Source: an uncultured Elusimicrobia bacterium (GTDB lineage Bacteria; Elusimicrobiota; Elusimicrobia; UBA1565; UBA9628). Taken from it: a DNA stretch of 54,626 nucleotides. The stretch spans positions 1-54,626 of the forward strand of contig CAIRTQ010000025.1 in NCBI GenBank assembly GCA_903881545.1, given 5' to 3'. The translations under genes were made by a program, and so were the position numbers. Below the pieces are notes generated by a model. It saw only the letters and a list, made by a program, of their open reading frames with translations. It was not told where the DNA came from and searched no databases. Positions 42,020-51,513 of the stretch are shown in pieces; position 1 is the first letter of the stretch, and each line of letters starts with the position of its first letter.

Positions 42020-44209
42020 ATGCTGAAAACGGAATCGGAAGTGGCGCAGCTCCCCGAGGCCGACACAGTAGAGTTCTCCCTCCTCATCCTTGGCGACGAT
42101 AGGGTAAAGACTCCCCAGCTCCCCCGCGCGCTTTCCGAAAAGATCGCCCAGACGGACGCGGCCGTTAAACTATGGAAAGAAACAATTTTGGCGCAGGAAG
42201 ACAGCGAAACCGACCGGAAACCGCAGGCTGAAACGCTCAGCCAGGACTTGTTACGGCACGACCAGCTCCGAGACGCCGAACTTGCAGCCGCACACCAAAC
42301 CCATCTCGAGAAGATAATCCTCCGCGAAGACGCCCTGACCACGCATAAGCAGCGCGAGGCCGCAGCCGCCCTGGCCCAAAGCCGCATCCAGCTGGAGCGC
42401 GATAGCGAGGAGAGGATGAGCGCTCTCGCCGACCGCGAGGCGGTCCTCTTCGGAAAGCTCCTGGAAATGGAGGCATCCTACAACAAGATGGAGGCGGACA
42501 TCCTCCGCCGGCGGCAGGAGTTCCAGTACGCTTATCGCGCCAAGGAAGCGGAACTCGTTGGGCCGCAGCCCACGACCGCGCCCCGGCCGCCGGCTACAAC
42601 TCCCGTCGCGAGCGTTCCTCCGGCCTCCTCTGTTTTAGAAACATCCCGCCCCGAGCGAGTGCGCGTCTCCTGCCGCGGCACGCTGGTCCCAGTCCACGGC
42701 TTCTTCGAGCGCGGCGCGGAGCCGATCGACGGGGTCGCGCGCGATATGGACCAGGAGGGCGCCTGCGTCACCACCCACCAACCCCCGGCCGAGGGCAGCC
42801 GAGTCGTCTTCAAGCTCCGGTTGCCCGAGACGCTGAGCTCTTCCTATCGCGGCCTGCGCACGGCGCTGCCGGCGAGGGTCAGGCAGGTCCGCGCCCTGGC
42901 TGCGGGCCGGCATTCCCTATATGAAGTAGTCCTGCAATGGGACCGGCCCTTGGCCGAACTGGTCAAGGCCGCCGTCTCCGCCTACCGCCGCAAGATTGGA
43001 GTCTGCTTTGCCGCGCTAGCCGTTTTTGGCTTGTCGTTGAGATGGAGCGGTCTCGCCTACTTCTGGTATGCCCCCTTGGTCTATCTCTACGGCCTCGCCG
43101 CGCTGGCGTTCCTGGTCTCCCGCTACCTTATTTCTTGGCTGAATCGCACCCCGCCCATAACGAATTACACGCCGTCGGTCAGCATGGTCATCTCGGTGCG
43201 CAATGAGGAAAGTTCGATCGCACAAACGATAGCGTCCTGTTTCGCCACAGTATACCCGGCTGACAAGAGGGAAGTCATCGTGGTGGACGACGGCTCCACC
43301 GACGCCACCCCGCGCATACTCCAGGAACTCACGCGCAAGCACCCGGGACTCGTGGTACGCTCCATCAAGCCCAGCGGCAAGCGCTTCGGCATGGCCGAGG
43401 GCATCAGGCTAGCCAAGGGTGAGATCCTCGTCTTCCTGGACTCCGACACATACATCTACCCGGACGCGGTGCGCCGCATCGTCTGCGGCTTCGAGGACCC
43501 GGCCTTGGGCGCGGTGGCGGGCTACACCAAGGTCGTGAACGCGGATAAGAACGCCCTGACCGGCTTGCAGGACGTGCGCTACCTCCTTTCCTTCCGCCTA
43601 CTCAAGGCCGCGGAGAGCTTCTTCGGCTGCGTCACCTGCTGTCCCGGCTGCCTCTCGGCCTATCGCCGGAAATACGTATTGGAAGTCCTGGACGCCTGGG
43701 TACACCAGTCCTGGTTCGGCCAGCTCGCGAATCTCGGCGACGACCGCAGCCTGACCAATCACATCTTGCGCAAGTACCGGGTCACCTACAACGACGCCGC
43801 GCGGGCTTCGACCGTGGTGCCCGAGACCTGGGGCCACTACATGCGCCAGCAGGTGCGTTGGAAGAGATCCTGGCTGCGCGAAACTTGGGTCGCCCTGCAC
43901 TTCATGTGGAAAAAGCACCCAGTTGCGGCGCTGTCCTTCTACGGCGCCGCCGTCTTCAGCCTGCTTTCTCCCGCCATCGGGATGTGGGCCGTGCTGCTCC
44001 ATCTGAAAGGCCAGAGCGGCATCGCACTGTACTATCTTCTGGGCTTGCTCCTACTCGGTCTGATCAACTCCCTCTACTACCGGTATCAGAGGGCCAGCCC
44101 ACGGTGGCTGCTGGGATTTTACTGGATGGCCGCATCCTTCGCCATCTCCGGCCCGCAAACCTACTACGCCCTGGTCACCGTGTTCAAGAACAACTGGGGA
44201 ACCCGCTGA
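42020..44209 (+). CDS. Processive-type family 2 glycosyltransferase with coiled-coil and PilZ domain
   Basis: 729 residues. 1-175: highly charged coiled coil (DAELAAAHQTHLEKIILREDAL, RIQLERDSEERMSAL). 215-320: PilZ domain, with RVSCR matching RxxxR but DMDQEG replacing DxSxxG. 325-375: two helices. 385-620: GT2 domain (SMVISVRNEESSIAQTIAS, VVDDGST, FLDSDT metal site, LGDDRSLT base, QQVRWKRSW for QxxRW), then about three C-terminal helices. The GT part resembles hyaluronan, chitin or NodC-type synthases, so an exported polysaccharide is likely. PilZ suggests c-di-GMP control, though the second motif is altered. Confidence 0.85.
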   Translation: MLKTESEVAQLPEADTVEFSLLILGDDRVKTPQLPRALSEKIAQTDAAVKLWKETILAQEDSETDRKPQAETLSQDLLRHDQLRDAELAAAHQTHLEKIILREDALTTHKQREAAAALAQSRIQLERDSEERMSALADREAVLFGKLLEMEASYNKMEADILRRRQEFQYAYRAKEAELVGPQPTTAPRPPATTPVASVPPASSVLETSRPERVRVSCRGTLVPVHGFFERGAEPIDGVARDMDQEGACVTTHQPPAEGSRVVFKLRLPETLSSSYRGLRTALPARVRQVRALAAGRHSLYEVVLQWDRPLAELVKAAVSAYRRKIGVCFAALAVFGLSLRWSGLAYFWYAPLVYLYGLAALAFLVSRYLISWLNRTPPITNYTPSVSMVISVRNEESSIAQTIASCFATVYPADKREVIVVDDGSTDATPRILQELTRKHPGLVVRSIKPSGKRFGMAEGIRLAKGEILVFLDSDTYIYPDAVRRIVCGFEDPALGAVAGYTKVVNADKNALTGLQDVRYLLSFRLLKAAESFFGCVTCCPGCLSAYRRKYVLEVLDAWVHQSWFGQLANLGDDRSLTNHILRKYRVTYNDAARASTVVPETWGHYMRQQVRWKRSWLRETWVALHFMWKKHPVAALSFYGAAVFSLLSPAIGMWAVLLHLKGQSGIALYYLLGLLLLGLINSLYYRYQRASPRWLLGFYWMAASFAISGPQTYYALVTVFKNNWGTR

Positions 44210-44230
44210 TAAGAGCGTGGCGGCCGGCTC

Positions 44231-45151
44231 CTACCGCACTAGGCCGGAACGTATGAGCTGCAGCGACAAGGTGGCCACCAGGGCCCAGAGCGCGACTCCC
44301 TGAAGGAGCGGGCGCGCGCCGACCTTGCGCAAGGTGTCGCGGTTGATGCCCGTTCCTATGAGGAACAAAGTAGCCGTCAGCCCTGCCTTGGCGGCGGTGC
44401 TCAGCCCGCGCCAAAGCGGGCCCGCGCCCGGCAGCGCCGTATTGAGGGCCGCCGCCACTCCAAAGAAGAGGATGAACCACGGCCATTGCACCTTGGCCTT
44501 ACTGCGGATGAAGGCCGAGGTGACGAGGCAGACCGGCACGATCCACAGCGCCCGCGCCAGCTTCACCGTGGTGGCGACCGCCAGGGCCTCGGCTCCGTAT
44601 TTGACCGCGGCCCCCACCACCGAGCTGGTATCGTGGATGGCAAGCGCCGCCCAAAGCCCGAACTGGTTCTGCCCCAGCCCCGCCCAGCGGCCGATGGCCG
44701 GAAAGATGAGCAGCGCCGCGGAGTTAAGGAGGAACACCGTCCCCAAGGCGACGGACATCTCCTCCTGCCCCGCCGCAATGATCGGACCGACCGCGGCGAT
44801 TGCGCTGCCGCCGCAGATCGCCGTCCCCACGGAGACCAGGTAAGCCGTCGCGGCTCCGACCTTGAGGAGGCGCCCCAGCAACCAGCCCGCCGCCAACGCA
44901 AAGGCGATCCCTCCCGCCGTGTAGACCAAGCCGTGCGCCCCGGTCTGAAGCACCTTATGCAGGTCCATCCCGAAGCCTAGCCCGACCACGCTGACCTGCA
45001 GCAGGACCTTGGTCGCGGAGCGGACCCAAACCGGCTCCGGCTGGCCGAAGGCGAAAGCGAACGCCACTCCCAGCACTAGAGCCGCGGGCGGCGAGGCCCA
45101 TGGCGTCAACGCCGCGGCGAACAGCAGCAAGAAGAGGGCGGTCCGCATCAA
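44231..45151 (-). CDS. YeiH/YadS-family membrane transporter
   Basis: 306 residues with about ten helices, UPF0324/YeiH type: VGLGFGMDLHKVLQTG, TAYLVSVGTAICGGSAIAAVGPIIAA and AIHDTSSVVGAAVKYG are hallmark segments. Members are called putative sulfate exporters; substrate evidence is limited and sulfonate-linked roles are proposed. It is convergent with the PilZ-GT2 gene and lies 12 bases after mmsA on the same strand, so it may be co-transcribed with it. Confidence 0.87.
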   Translation of the reverse strand: MMRTALFLLLFAAALTPWASPPAALVLGVAFAFAFGQPEPVWVRSATKVLLQVSVVGLGFGMDLHKVLQTGAHGLVYTAGGIAFALAAGWLLGRLLKVGAATAYLVSVGTAICGGSAIAAVGPIIAAGQEEMSVALGTVFLLNSAALLIFPAIGRWAGLGQNQFGLWAALAIHDTSSVVGAAVKYGAEALAVATTVKLARALWIVPVCLVTSAFIRSKAKVQWPWFILFFGVAAALNTALPGAGPLWRGLSTAAKAGLTATLFLIGTGINRDTLRKVGARPLLQGVALWALVATLSLQLIRSGLVR

Positions 45152-45163
45152 GTGAAGTTCCGG

Positions 45164-46654
45164 CTAGCTCATCCAATTGGCCGCGGCCGGGGCCTCCCAC
45201 TTCGTGGTGACCTTCTTGCTCGCGCTCCAGAAGTCGATGGCGGCCGCGCCCGTAAGGTCCCCGTCGCCGAAGCGGCTGTCGTGCCAACCCCCGAAGGGGA
45301 ATGGCTCGCGCGGCACCGGCACGCCGATGTTAACGCCCACCATGCCGGCCGCGGCGCGGGCCACGAATTGCTGGGCCGCCCGCCCAGAACCGGTGTAGAT
45401 AGCGGCGGCGTTGCCGAAAGGATTTGCATTCTCTATGGCGAGCGCCTCGTCCAAGGTCTTGCAGCGGATGATGGTAAGGACAGGCCCGAAGATCTCGTCG
45501 CGGGCCGCCTCGTGCGTCGCGGTAGCGCGGTCGATGATGCTGGCGCCCAGGAAGTAGCCGCCCTTGGCCCCCACGTTATTGGCCTTCCTGCCGTCCAAGA
45601 GCAACCGGGCCCCCTTCTTCTCGGCGCGTGCCAGGTAGCCCGCAATCTTATCGCGGGACGCAGAGGTGATGAGGGGCCCGAGGTCGCGGCCCGGGACTAG
45701 CGCGGCCATGCGCGCCTGGATCTTGGCGATGACATGGTCAACCTCGCCGATGGCGAGCAACACGCTGGCGGCCATGCACCTCTGGCCGCAGCAGCCGGTG
45801 ACCGAATCCACGATGTTCTGGGCCGCCATCTTCGGGTCCGCGTCCGGCACCAGCACCAGGTGGTTCTTGGCGCCGCCCAAGGCCCGCACCCGCTTACCGG
45901 CCGCCGAGGCGCGGCGATAGACCGCCTTAGCCACGGGGGTGGAGCCCACGAACCCCACGGCCTTGATGTCCGGATGGTCGCAGATAGCCTCGACCAAGTC
46001 CCGGCCGCCGTGCAGCACGGAGAACAGGCCGTCGGGCAGGCCGGCGGCCTTAAGCAGCTTGGCCATCTCCACCGCGGAGAGCGGGGCCTGCTCGGAAGGC
46101 TTGAGGATGAAGGCGTTGCCGCAGGCCAGCGCCAAGGGCGCCATCCACAAGGGAACCATAAGTGGGAAGTTAAAAGGAGTGATGCCCGCAACCACGCCCA
46201 GCGGGAAGCGCAGCATCTTGCACTCCACCCCGCGGCCGACCTCGAGCACCTGGCCGTTGCCGATCATAGGCAGGCTGGCCGCGTACTCCACACATTCGAC
46301 GCCCCGCGCGATGCTAGCCCGGGCCTCGGAGACGGTCTTGCCGTTCTCCCGGTTGATCAATCCGGCCAAGCGGCCCAGGTCGTCTTCGAGCAGGCGCTTG
46401 AACTTGTAGAGCACCTGCACACGGTCCTTGACCGGCACTGCGGCCCATTGCCGCTGGGCCGCCTGGGCGGCGGGCAAGGCCGCGGCAAGCTCGGCCGCGG
46501 TCGAGAGCGGCACCCGGGCGATGACCTCTCCGGTGGAAGGATTGGTCTTGGCCAGGCTGCGCGGGGAGCGACTCCGGACGCATTTGCCCGCAATCACGTT
46601 CGGGACTTGTTGGGCATTGGCGGCCTTGGCCCGCGGCTTAGTCTGCAAAATCAT
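45164..46654 (-). CDS. mmsA: CoA-acylating (methyl)malonate-semialdehyde dehydrogenase
   Basis: 496 residues of the aldehyde dehydrogenase superfamily, MmsA/IolA branch. It has GVVAGITPFNFPLMVPLWMAP, AVGFVGSTPVAKAVYRRASA (cofactor), the catalytic Cys in VTGCCGQRCMAASVLLAIG, EIFGPVL, and the diagnostic C-terminal PFPFGGWHDSRFGD. MmsA converts malonate semialdehyde or methylmalonate semialdehyde to acetyl- or propionyl-CoA and performs the last dedicated step of myo-inositol degradation. It is divergent from iolB across a 77-base AT-rich gap. Confidence 0.94.
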   Translation of the reverse strand: MILQTKPRAKAANAQQVPNVIAGKCVRSRSPRSLAKTNPSTGEVIARVPLSTAAELAAALPAAQAAQRQWAAVPVKDRVQVLYKFKRLLEDDLGRLAGLINRENGKTVSEARASIARGVECVEYAASLPMIGNGQVLEVGRGVECKMLRFPLGVVAGITPFNFPLMVPLWMAPLALACGNAFILKPSEQAPLSAVEMAKLLKAAGLPDGLFSVLHGGRDLVEAICDHPDIKAVGFVGSTPVAKAVYRRASAAGKRVRALGGAKNHLVLVPDADPKMAAQNIVDSVTGCCGQRCMAASVLLAIGEVDHVIAKIQARMAALVPGRDLGPLITSASRDKIAGYLARAEKKGARLLLDGRKANNVGAKGGYFLGASIIDRATATHEAARDEIFGPVLTIIRCKTLDEALAIENANPFGNAAAIYTGSGRAAQQFVARAAAGMVGVNIGVPVPREPFPFGGWHDSRFGDGDLTGAAAIDFWSASKKVTTKWEAPAAANWMS

Positions 46655-46688
46655 GATGTTCCCCCCTCCCCGTCGAATCGTGTGTCAC

Positions 46689-46703
46689 TATTATCATATT
46701 ATA
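46689..46703. promoter_or_regulatory. Back-to-back promoters between mmsA and iolB
   Basis: TATTAT boxes at 46689-46694 and 46697-46702 on plus and TATAAT at 46698-46703 on minus overlap in a 15-base AT core. The plus transcript would have a short leader with GAGG six bases before the GTG of iolB. Shared control of both arms of the inositol cluster is likely. Confidence 0.5.
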
Positions 46704-46731
46704 TTGGCAAATCCGACCATCGAGGTTCTTT

Positions 46732-47592
46732 GTGAAATACAGCGAACTCATCATCCGCCCCCGAGACCTGCGCGGCGCATCCGGCGTCGCCCTGGAGGTC
46801 CTGCCTGAAAAGATCGGCTTCGAGTATCTCAAGTTCCAGGCACGCGCACTGGCCGCCGGGGAGAAATACTCCGCGCAGACCGGCGCCTTCGAACTGGGCC
46901 TGGTGCTGTTGGCCGGCCGCTGTGATATCGAATCCCCGCTGGGCCGCTGGGACGACATCGGCCGCCGGAGCAATGTCTTCGGCGGCCTGCCCTACGCCCT
47001 TTATCTGCCCGTGGACGCCGGATTCACGGTCGTGGCCCGCACCGACTGCGAGTTGGCCTTCTGCTACTGCAAGGCCGAGAAGCCTTATCCCGCCCGCCTG
47101 GTCACTCCCGACGAGGTGAAAATCGAGATCCGCGGCGGCGGCAACGCCACCCGCCAGATCAACAAGATCTTCCAGCCGGATTTCCCGGCCCACCGCCTGC
47201 TGGTAGTCGAGGTCTTCACTCCCAGCGGCAACTGGTCCAGCTACCCTCCACATAAGCACGACGCGCACCACCCGCCCGAGGAAGCAGACCTAGAGGAGTT
47301 CTACTACTACCGCATCGACCGGCCCGAGGGCTTCGCGGTCCAGAAGGTCTACAATCCCGACCGCAGCCTGGATGCCACACTCACGGTCCGCGACGGCGAG
47401 CTGGTGCTCGTGCCCGAAGGCTATCATCCGGTGGTCGCCGCTCCCGGCTATAACGTCTATTATCTCAACGCCCTGGCCGGCTCGGCGCGCTCCATGGCCG
47501 CGGCCGACGATCCGGCCCTGGCCTGGGTGCGCGACACCTGGAAGGACAAAGACCCCCGCGTGCCTTTGGTCACCCGCGGGATGAGCCGCTAG
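46732..47592 (+). CDS. iolB: 5-deoxy-glucuronate isomerase
   Basis: IolB isomerises 5-deoxy-D-glucuronate to 2-deoxy-5-keto-D-gluconate. The 286-residue cupin protein has PEKIGFEYLKFQARAL, the metal site in GNWSSYPPHKHDAHHPPEEADLEEFYYYR (three His plus Glu) and LVPEGYHPVVAAPGYNVYYLNALAG. GTG 46732 gives the typical short N-terminus. It is first in a five-gene plus-strand operon. Confidence 0.95.
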   Translation: MKYSELIIRPRDLRGASGVALEVLPEKIGFEYLKFQARALAAGEKYSAQTGAFELGLVLLAGRCDIESPLGRWDDIGRRSNVFGGLPYALYLPVDAGFTVVARTDCELAFCYCKAEKPYPARLVTPDEVKIEIRGGGNATRQINKIFQPDFPAHRLLVVEVFTPSGNWSSYPPHKHDAHHPPEEADLEEFYYYRIDRPEGFAVQKVYNPDRSLDATLTVRDGELVLVPEGYHPVVAAPGYNVYYLNALAGSARSMAAADDPALAWVRDTWKDKDPRVPLVTRGMSR

Positions 47593-47600
47593 AGGAGCCT

Positions 47601-48689
47601 ATGGACGCCAAGAAAGCCAGCCCCCTGCGCCGCACCGTGACCGGCACCGGCACGGATTACTGGAACGACTCCTGCTCCGTGGCGGAACTCACCTACGCCC
47701 TCACCCACGGCGCGGTCGGAGCCACCACCAACCCCACCATCGTGCTGGGCGTGCTCAAAAAAGAGCTGCCCGCCTGGCGCGGCCGCATCCTCAGCCTCAT
47801 AGCCGAGAACCCGGCCTGGGGCGAAGAAGAGATCGCCTGGAAGCTCATAGAAGAGCTGGGGCTCAAGGGCGCGGAACTCCTGCGGCCCGTGTTCGATCGC
47901 GAGAAAGGCAAGAAAGGCCGCCTGTCCATGCAGACTAATCCGGTCTTCTACCGCAACAGCGAGGCCATCATCGCGCAGGCCATGCATTTCCACGGCTTGG
48001 CGCCCAACATCCAGGTCAAGATCCCGATCACCAAGGCCGGCGTGGCCGCGATCGAGGAAGTCACCGCGCGCGGCGTCAACATCAACGCCACTGTTTGCTT
48101 CACAGTGCCGCAGGCCTTGGCCGTGGCCGAAGCCGTGGAGCGCGGCCTCATCCGCCGCTCCGGCCAGGGCCAGGACGTCTCCGCCATGACGCCGGTCTGC
48201 ACCATCATGGTGGGCCGCCTCGACGATTGGCTCAAAGTCGTAGCGAGCAAGGAGAAAGTCGTCATCACCCCCGGCCATATGGACTGGGCCGGCGTGGCGG
48301 TCATCAAGAAGGCTTACGGCATCTATAAGGAGCGCGGCTACCGCACCCGGCTGCTGGCCGCGGCCTACCGCCATCACATGCACTGGTCGGAGCTCATCGG
48401 CGGCGACATCGTGCTGACCATCCCCTACGAATGGCAGGTGATGTTCAACGAATGCGACCTGGAGGTCAAGCCGCGCATGCAGGATCCCGTGGATCCGCGC
48501 ATCGTGTCGGAACTGAGCCGCAAGTTCCCCGACTTCCGCCGGGCCTACGAAGAAAAGGGGCTGGCCCCGGAGGAGTTCGACTCCTACGGCGCCACGGCCC
48601 GCACCTTGCGCGCCTTCATCGGCGCCTACCGCGACCTGCTGGCGTTCGTGCGCGACTTCATGCTGCCCGACCCGGACAAGAAGGCTTAG
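47601..48689 (+). CDS. Transaldolase-family protein in the inositol operon
   Basis: 362 residues with the class I aldolase barrel of transaldolases. GAVGATTNPTIVL matches the N-terminal TNPS-type signature. IQVKIPITKAG contains the Schiff-base lysine (Lys140). GVNINATVCFTVPQALAVAEA and TIMVGRLDDWLK match the NxTxxFSxxQA and VGRxDD motifs. It lies between iolB and iolD, where an IolC kinase or IolJ aldolase gene would be expected; both are missing from the window. An aldolase acting on 2-deoxy-5-keto-gluconate or its phosphate would fit, but this is inference. A classical pentose-phosphate role is the alternative. Confidence 0.85.
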   Translation: MDAKKASPLRRTVTGTGTDYWNDSCSVAELTYALTHGAVGATTNPTIVLGVLKKELPAWRGRILSLIAENPAWGEEEIAWKLIEELGLKGAELLRPVFDREKGKKGRLSMQTNPVFYRNSEAIIAQAMHFHGLAPNIQVKIPITKAGVAAIEEVTARGVNINATVCFTVPQALAVAEAVERGLIRRSGQGQDVSAMTPVCTIMVGRLDDWLKVVASKEKVVITPGHMDWAGVAVIKKAYGIYKERGYRTRLLAAAYRHHMHWSELIGGDIVLTIPYEWQVMFNECDLEVKPRMQDPVDPRIVSELSRKFPDFRRAYEEKGLAPEEFDSYGATARTLRAFIGAYRDLLAFVRDFMLPDPDKKA

Positions 48690-48698
48690 GAGGCCTAA

Positions 48699-50564
48699 AT
48701 GGCTGCCACCAGACGGCTCACCACGGCCCAGGCCATCATCGCGTTCCTGAAGAACCAATACGTGGAACGGGACGGCAAGACCAACCCCTTCTTCTCCGGC
48801 GCCCTGGGCATCTTCGGCCACGGCAACGTGGCCGGCATCGGCCAGGCCCTGCAGCAGAACCCTGATTTCCCCTACATCCTGGTGCGCAACGAGCAATCGG
48901 CCGTGCATATGGCCGCCGGGCACGCCAAGATGAGCAACCGCATGCGCACCTTCGTCTGCACCTCCTCCATCGGCCCCGGCGCCACCAACATGATCACCGG
49001 CGCGGCCTTGGCCACCATCAACCGCCTGCCCGTGCTCTTGCTGCCGGGGGACATCTTCGCGCGCCGCAACGTGGCGCCCGTGCTCCAGCAGTTGGAAACG
49101 CCTCACACGCAGGATATCGGCGTCAACGACTGCTTCAAGCCGGTCTCGCGTTACTGGGACCGCATCTACCGGCCGGAGCAGATCATCACGGCCCTGCCCG
49201 AAGCCATGCGGGTCCTCACCTCCCCGGCCGAGACCGGCACCGTCACATTGGCCTTGCCCCAGGACGTGCAGGCCGAAGCGTACGATTTCCCGGCCGAGCT
49301 GTTCCGGCGGCGCGTGTGGCTGGTGCGCCGGCCCCGGCCCGACGCGGTCTCCTTGCAGCGGGCCGTGGCGGCGATACGCAGGAGCCGCAAGCCCTTCATC
49401 GTGGCCGGCGGCGGAGTGCTCTACAGCGAGGCTTCCCAGGCACTAGCCCGGTTCACGGCGCAAACCGGCATCCCCGTGGGCGAGACCCAGGCCGGCAAAG
49501 GCGCCTTGGCTTACGACCATCCGCAATGCGTCGGTGCGGTGGGCGCCACCGGGACGCTGGCCGCCAATCGGCTGGCGCGCGAGGCGGACCTGGTCATCGG
49601 CGTGGGCACGCGCTATTCGGATTTCACCACCGCCTCCATGACCGCGTTCCAGAACCCCAAGGTGCGCTTCGTCAACATCAATGTAGCCGAGTTCGACGCG
49701 GCCAAGGCCTCGGCCACGGCCCTGGTAGCCGACGCGCGCCAGGCATTGGAACAATTGGCCGGGGCGCTCAAAGGCTATCGCGTAAGCGCCGGCCATGCCG
49801 CGCAAATCACCCGCCTTAAGGCCGCCTGGGAAGCTGAGGTGGACAGGCTGTTTCATCTGGAGAGCAAGCCGCTGCCGGCGCAGAGCGCCGTCATCGGAGC
49901 CATCTGGGAGGCCTGCGGCCCGCGCGATGTGCTGGTCTCGGCCGCAGGCAGCCATCCGGGCGACTTCCACAAGCTTTGGCGGACGCACACTCCGAACAGC
50001 TACCACATAGAATACGGCTATTCCTGCATGGGCTACGAGATCCCCGGCGCCATGGGCGTCAAGCTGGCCGACCTGAACCGGGAAGTCATCGCCTTCGTGG
50101 GCGACGGCACCTACCTCATGATGCCCAGCGAAATCCTCACCTCGGTGCAGGAAGGCATCAAGCTCATCATCGTGGTGGCAGACAACCATGGGTTCGCCAG
50201 CATCGGCGCTTTGAGCCAGTCCTTGGGCAGCGGCGGCTTCGGCACGCGCTTCCGGATGCGCGGCCGCAAGACCAAGCAGCTCGACGGCGCCTACCTGCCC
50301 GTGGACTTCGTCGCCAACGCGGCCAGCCTCGGCGCGCACGCCATCAAGGCCGCGAACCTGGATGAGTTCAGGCTGGCGCTCAAGAAGGCCAAAGCTATGG
50401 ACCGCACCACCGTCATCGTTGTGGAGACCGAGCGCGAGGTGCGCGTGCCCGGCTACGAAGCCTGGTGGGACGTGGCCGTGGCTGAAGTCTCGGAGATGAC
50501 GAGCGTGCGCAAGGCGCGCGCCGCGTACGCCAAGGCGCGGCGCAAAGAGCGCCATCACCTGTGA
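48699..50564 (+). CDS. iolD: 3D-(3,5/4)-trihydroxycyclohexane-1,2-dione acylhydrolase
   Basis: IolD opens the inositol-derived ring to 5-deoxy-glucuronate using thiamine diphosphate. The 621-residue protein has the activating Glu in [17 protein letters not shown] (about 65), a central domain with [11 protein letters not shown], and the ThDP-Mg motif [36 protein letters not shown] (about 468-503). Length and RNEQ motif fit IolD rather than acetolactate synthase. AGGAGG precedes ATG 48699 by about six bases. Confidence 0.96.
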   Translation: MAATRRLTTAQAIIAFLKNQYVERDGKTNPFFSGALGIFGHGNVAGIGQALQQNPDFPYILVRNEQSAVHMAAGHAKMSNRMRTFVCTSSIGPGATNMITGAALATINRLPVLLLPGDIFARRNVAPVLQQLETPHTQDIGVNDCFKPVSRYWDRIYRPEQIITALPEAMRVLTSPAETGTVTLALPQDVQAEAYDFPAELFRRRVWLVRRPRPDAVSLQRAVAAIRRSRKPFIVAGGGVLYSEASQALARFTAQTGIPVGETQAGKGALAYDHPQCVGAVGATGTLAANRLAREADLVIGVGTRYSDFTTASMTAFQNPKVRFVNINVAEFDAAKASATALVADARQALEQLAGALKGYRVSAGHAAQITRLKAAWEAEVDRLFHLESKPLPAQSAVIGAIWEACGPRDVLVSAAGSHPGDFHKLWRTHTPNSYHIEYGYSCMGYEIPGAMGVKLADLNREVIAFVGDGTYLMMPSEILTSVQEGIKLIIVVADNHGFASIGALSQSLGSGGFGTRFRMRGRKTKQLDGAYLPVDFVANAASLGAHAIKAANLDEFRLALKKAKAMDRTTVIVVETEREVRVPGYEAWWDVAVAEVSEMTSVRKARAAYAKARRKERHHL

Positions 50565-50580
50565 GCGAGGAGAGCTGAAC

Positions 50581-51501
50581 ATGCTGAAAGTCGGCAACGC
50601 ACCGTGTTCCTGGGGCACTTTGGAGTTCGAGGCGGCCAAGGGCGAGCAGATCAAGTTCGACCGCATGCTCGATGAGCTGGCCGAGACCGGCTATACCGGC
50701 ACCGAGCTGGGCGACTGGGGCTACATGCCCACCGCCCCCGCCGCGCTCCAGGCCGAGCTGGCCCAGCGCAAGCTGGTGATGCTGGGCGCCTTCGTCCCGG
50801 TCGCGATCAAGGACGCTGCTACGCACCAGGCCGGCATCGCCGTCGCGCTCAAGACCGCCCGCTTGCTGGCCGCGGTGGCCTCGGAGCCCAAGCCCTATCT
50901 CATCCTGGCGGACAACAACGGTTCGGTGCCGGAACGAACGGGCAACGCGGGCCGCGTCACCCCGAAGATGGGTCTCGCCCCGGCGCAATGGAAGACTTTC
51001 GCAGAAGGGGCAAATAAACTGGCGCGCGCCGTGTTTTCCGAGACCGGACTCAAGACCGTCTTCCACCACCACTGCGCCGGCTATGTGGAGACGCCAGACG
51101 AGATCGCGCGCTTCCTGGAGCTGACCGACCCCAAGGCTTTGGGCCTGGTGTTCGACAGCGGGCATTACGCCTACGGGGCCGGGGACTGCGACGTGGTCAA
51201 AGGCCTACAGCGGTACCAGGACCGGGTGTGGTACATCCATTTCAAAGACTGCCAGCCGCAAGTGGCGGCCCAGGCCCGCGCCGAGGGTTGGGACTATTTC
51301 GAGGCCCTGCGCCACGGCGTGTTCTGCGAGCTGGGCAAAGGCGGGGTGGATTTCCCCGCCATGCTGCGCTGGCTCAAGGCCAACCGCTACGACGGCTATA
51401 CCCTGGTGGAACAGGACGTCCTGCCCGGCATGGGCTCGCCCAAGGAAAGCGCCCGCCGCAACCGCGAATACCTCCGCTCCATCGAGAACCATTACGCCTG
51501 A
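50581..51501 (+). CDS. iolE: Myo-inosose-2 dehydratase
   Basis: IolE removes water from 2-keto-myo-inositol. The 306-residue TIM-barrel protein of the xylose-isomerase-like group shows [70 protein letters not shown] and [11 protein letters not shown]. These carry the Glu, Asp, His and Glu metal ligands in family order. GAGGAGAG precedes the ATG. Thirteen bases separate it from iolG. Confidence 0.95.
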   Translation: MLKVGNAPCSWGTLEFEAAKGEQIKFDRMLDELAETGYTGTELGDWGYMPTAPAALQAELAQRKLVMLGAFVPVAIKDAATHQAGIAVALKTARLLAAVASEPKPYLILADNNGSVPERTGNAGRVTPKMGLAPAQWKTFAEGANKLARAVFSETGLKTVFHHHCAGYVETPDEIARFLELTDPKALGLVFDSGHYAYGAGDCDVVKGLQRYQDRVWYIHFKDCQPQVAAQARAEGWDYFEALRHGVFCELGKGGVDFPAMLRWLKANRYDGYTLVEQDVLPGMGSPKESARRNREYLRSIENHYA

Positions 51502-51513
51502 AAGGAGAGCATC

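Noticed and set aside
47589-49106. A 505-codon minus-strand open frame over the transaldolase and iolD genes
   Set aside because: It is antisense to well-identified enzymes and has a His/Asp/Gly-rich shadow composition.
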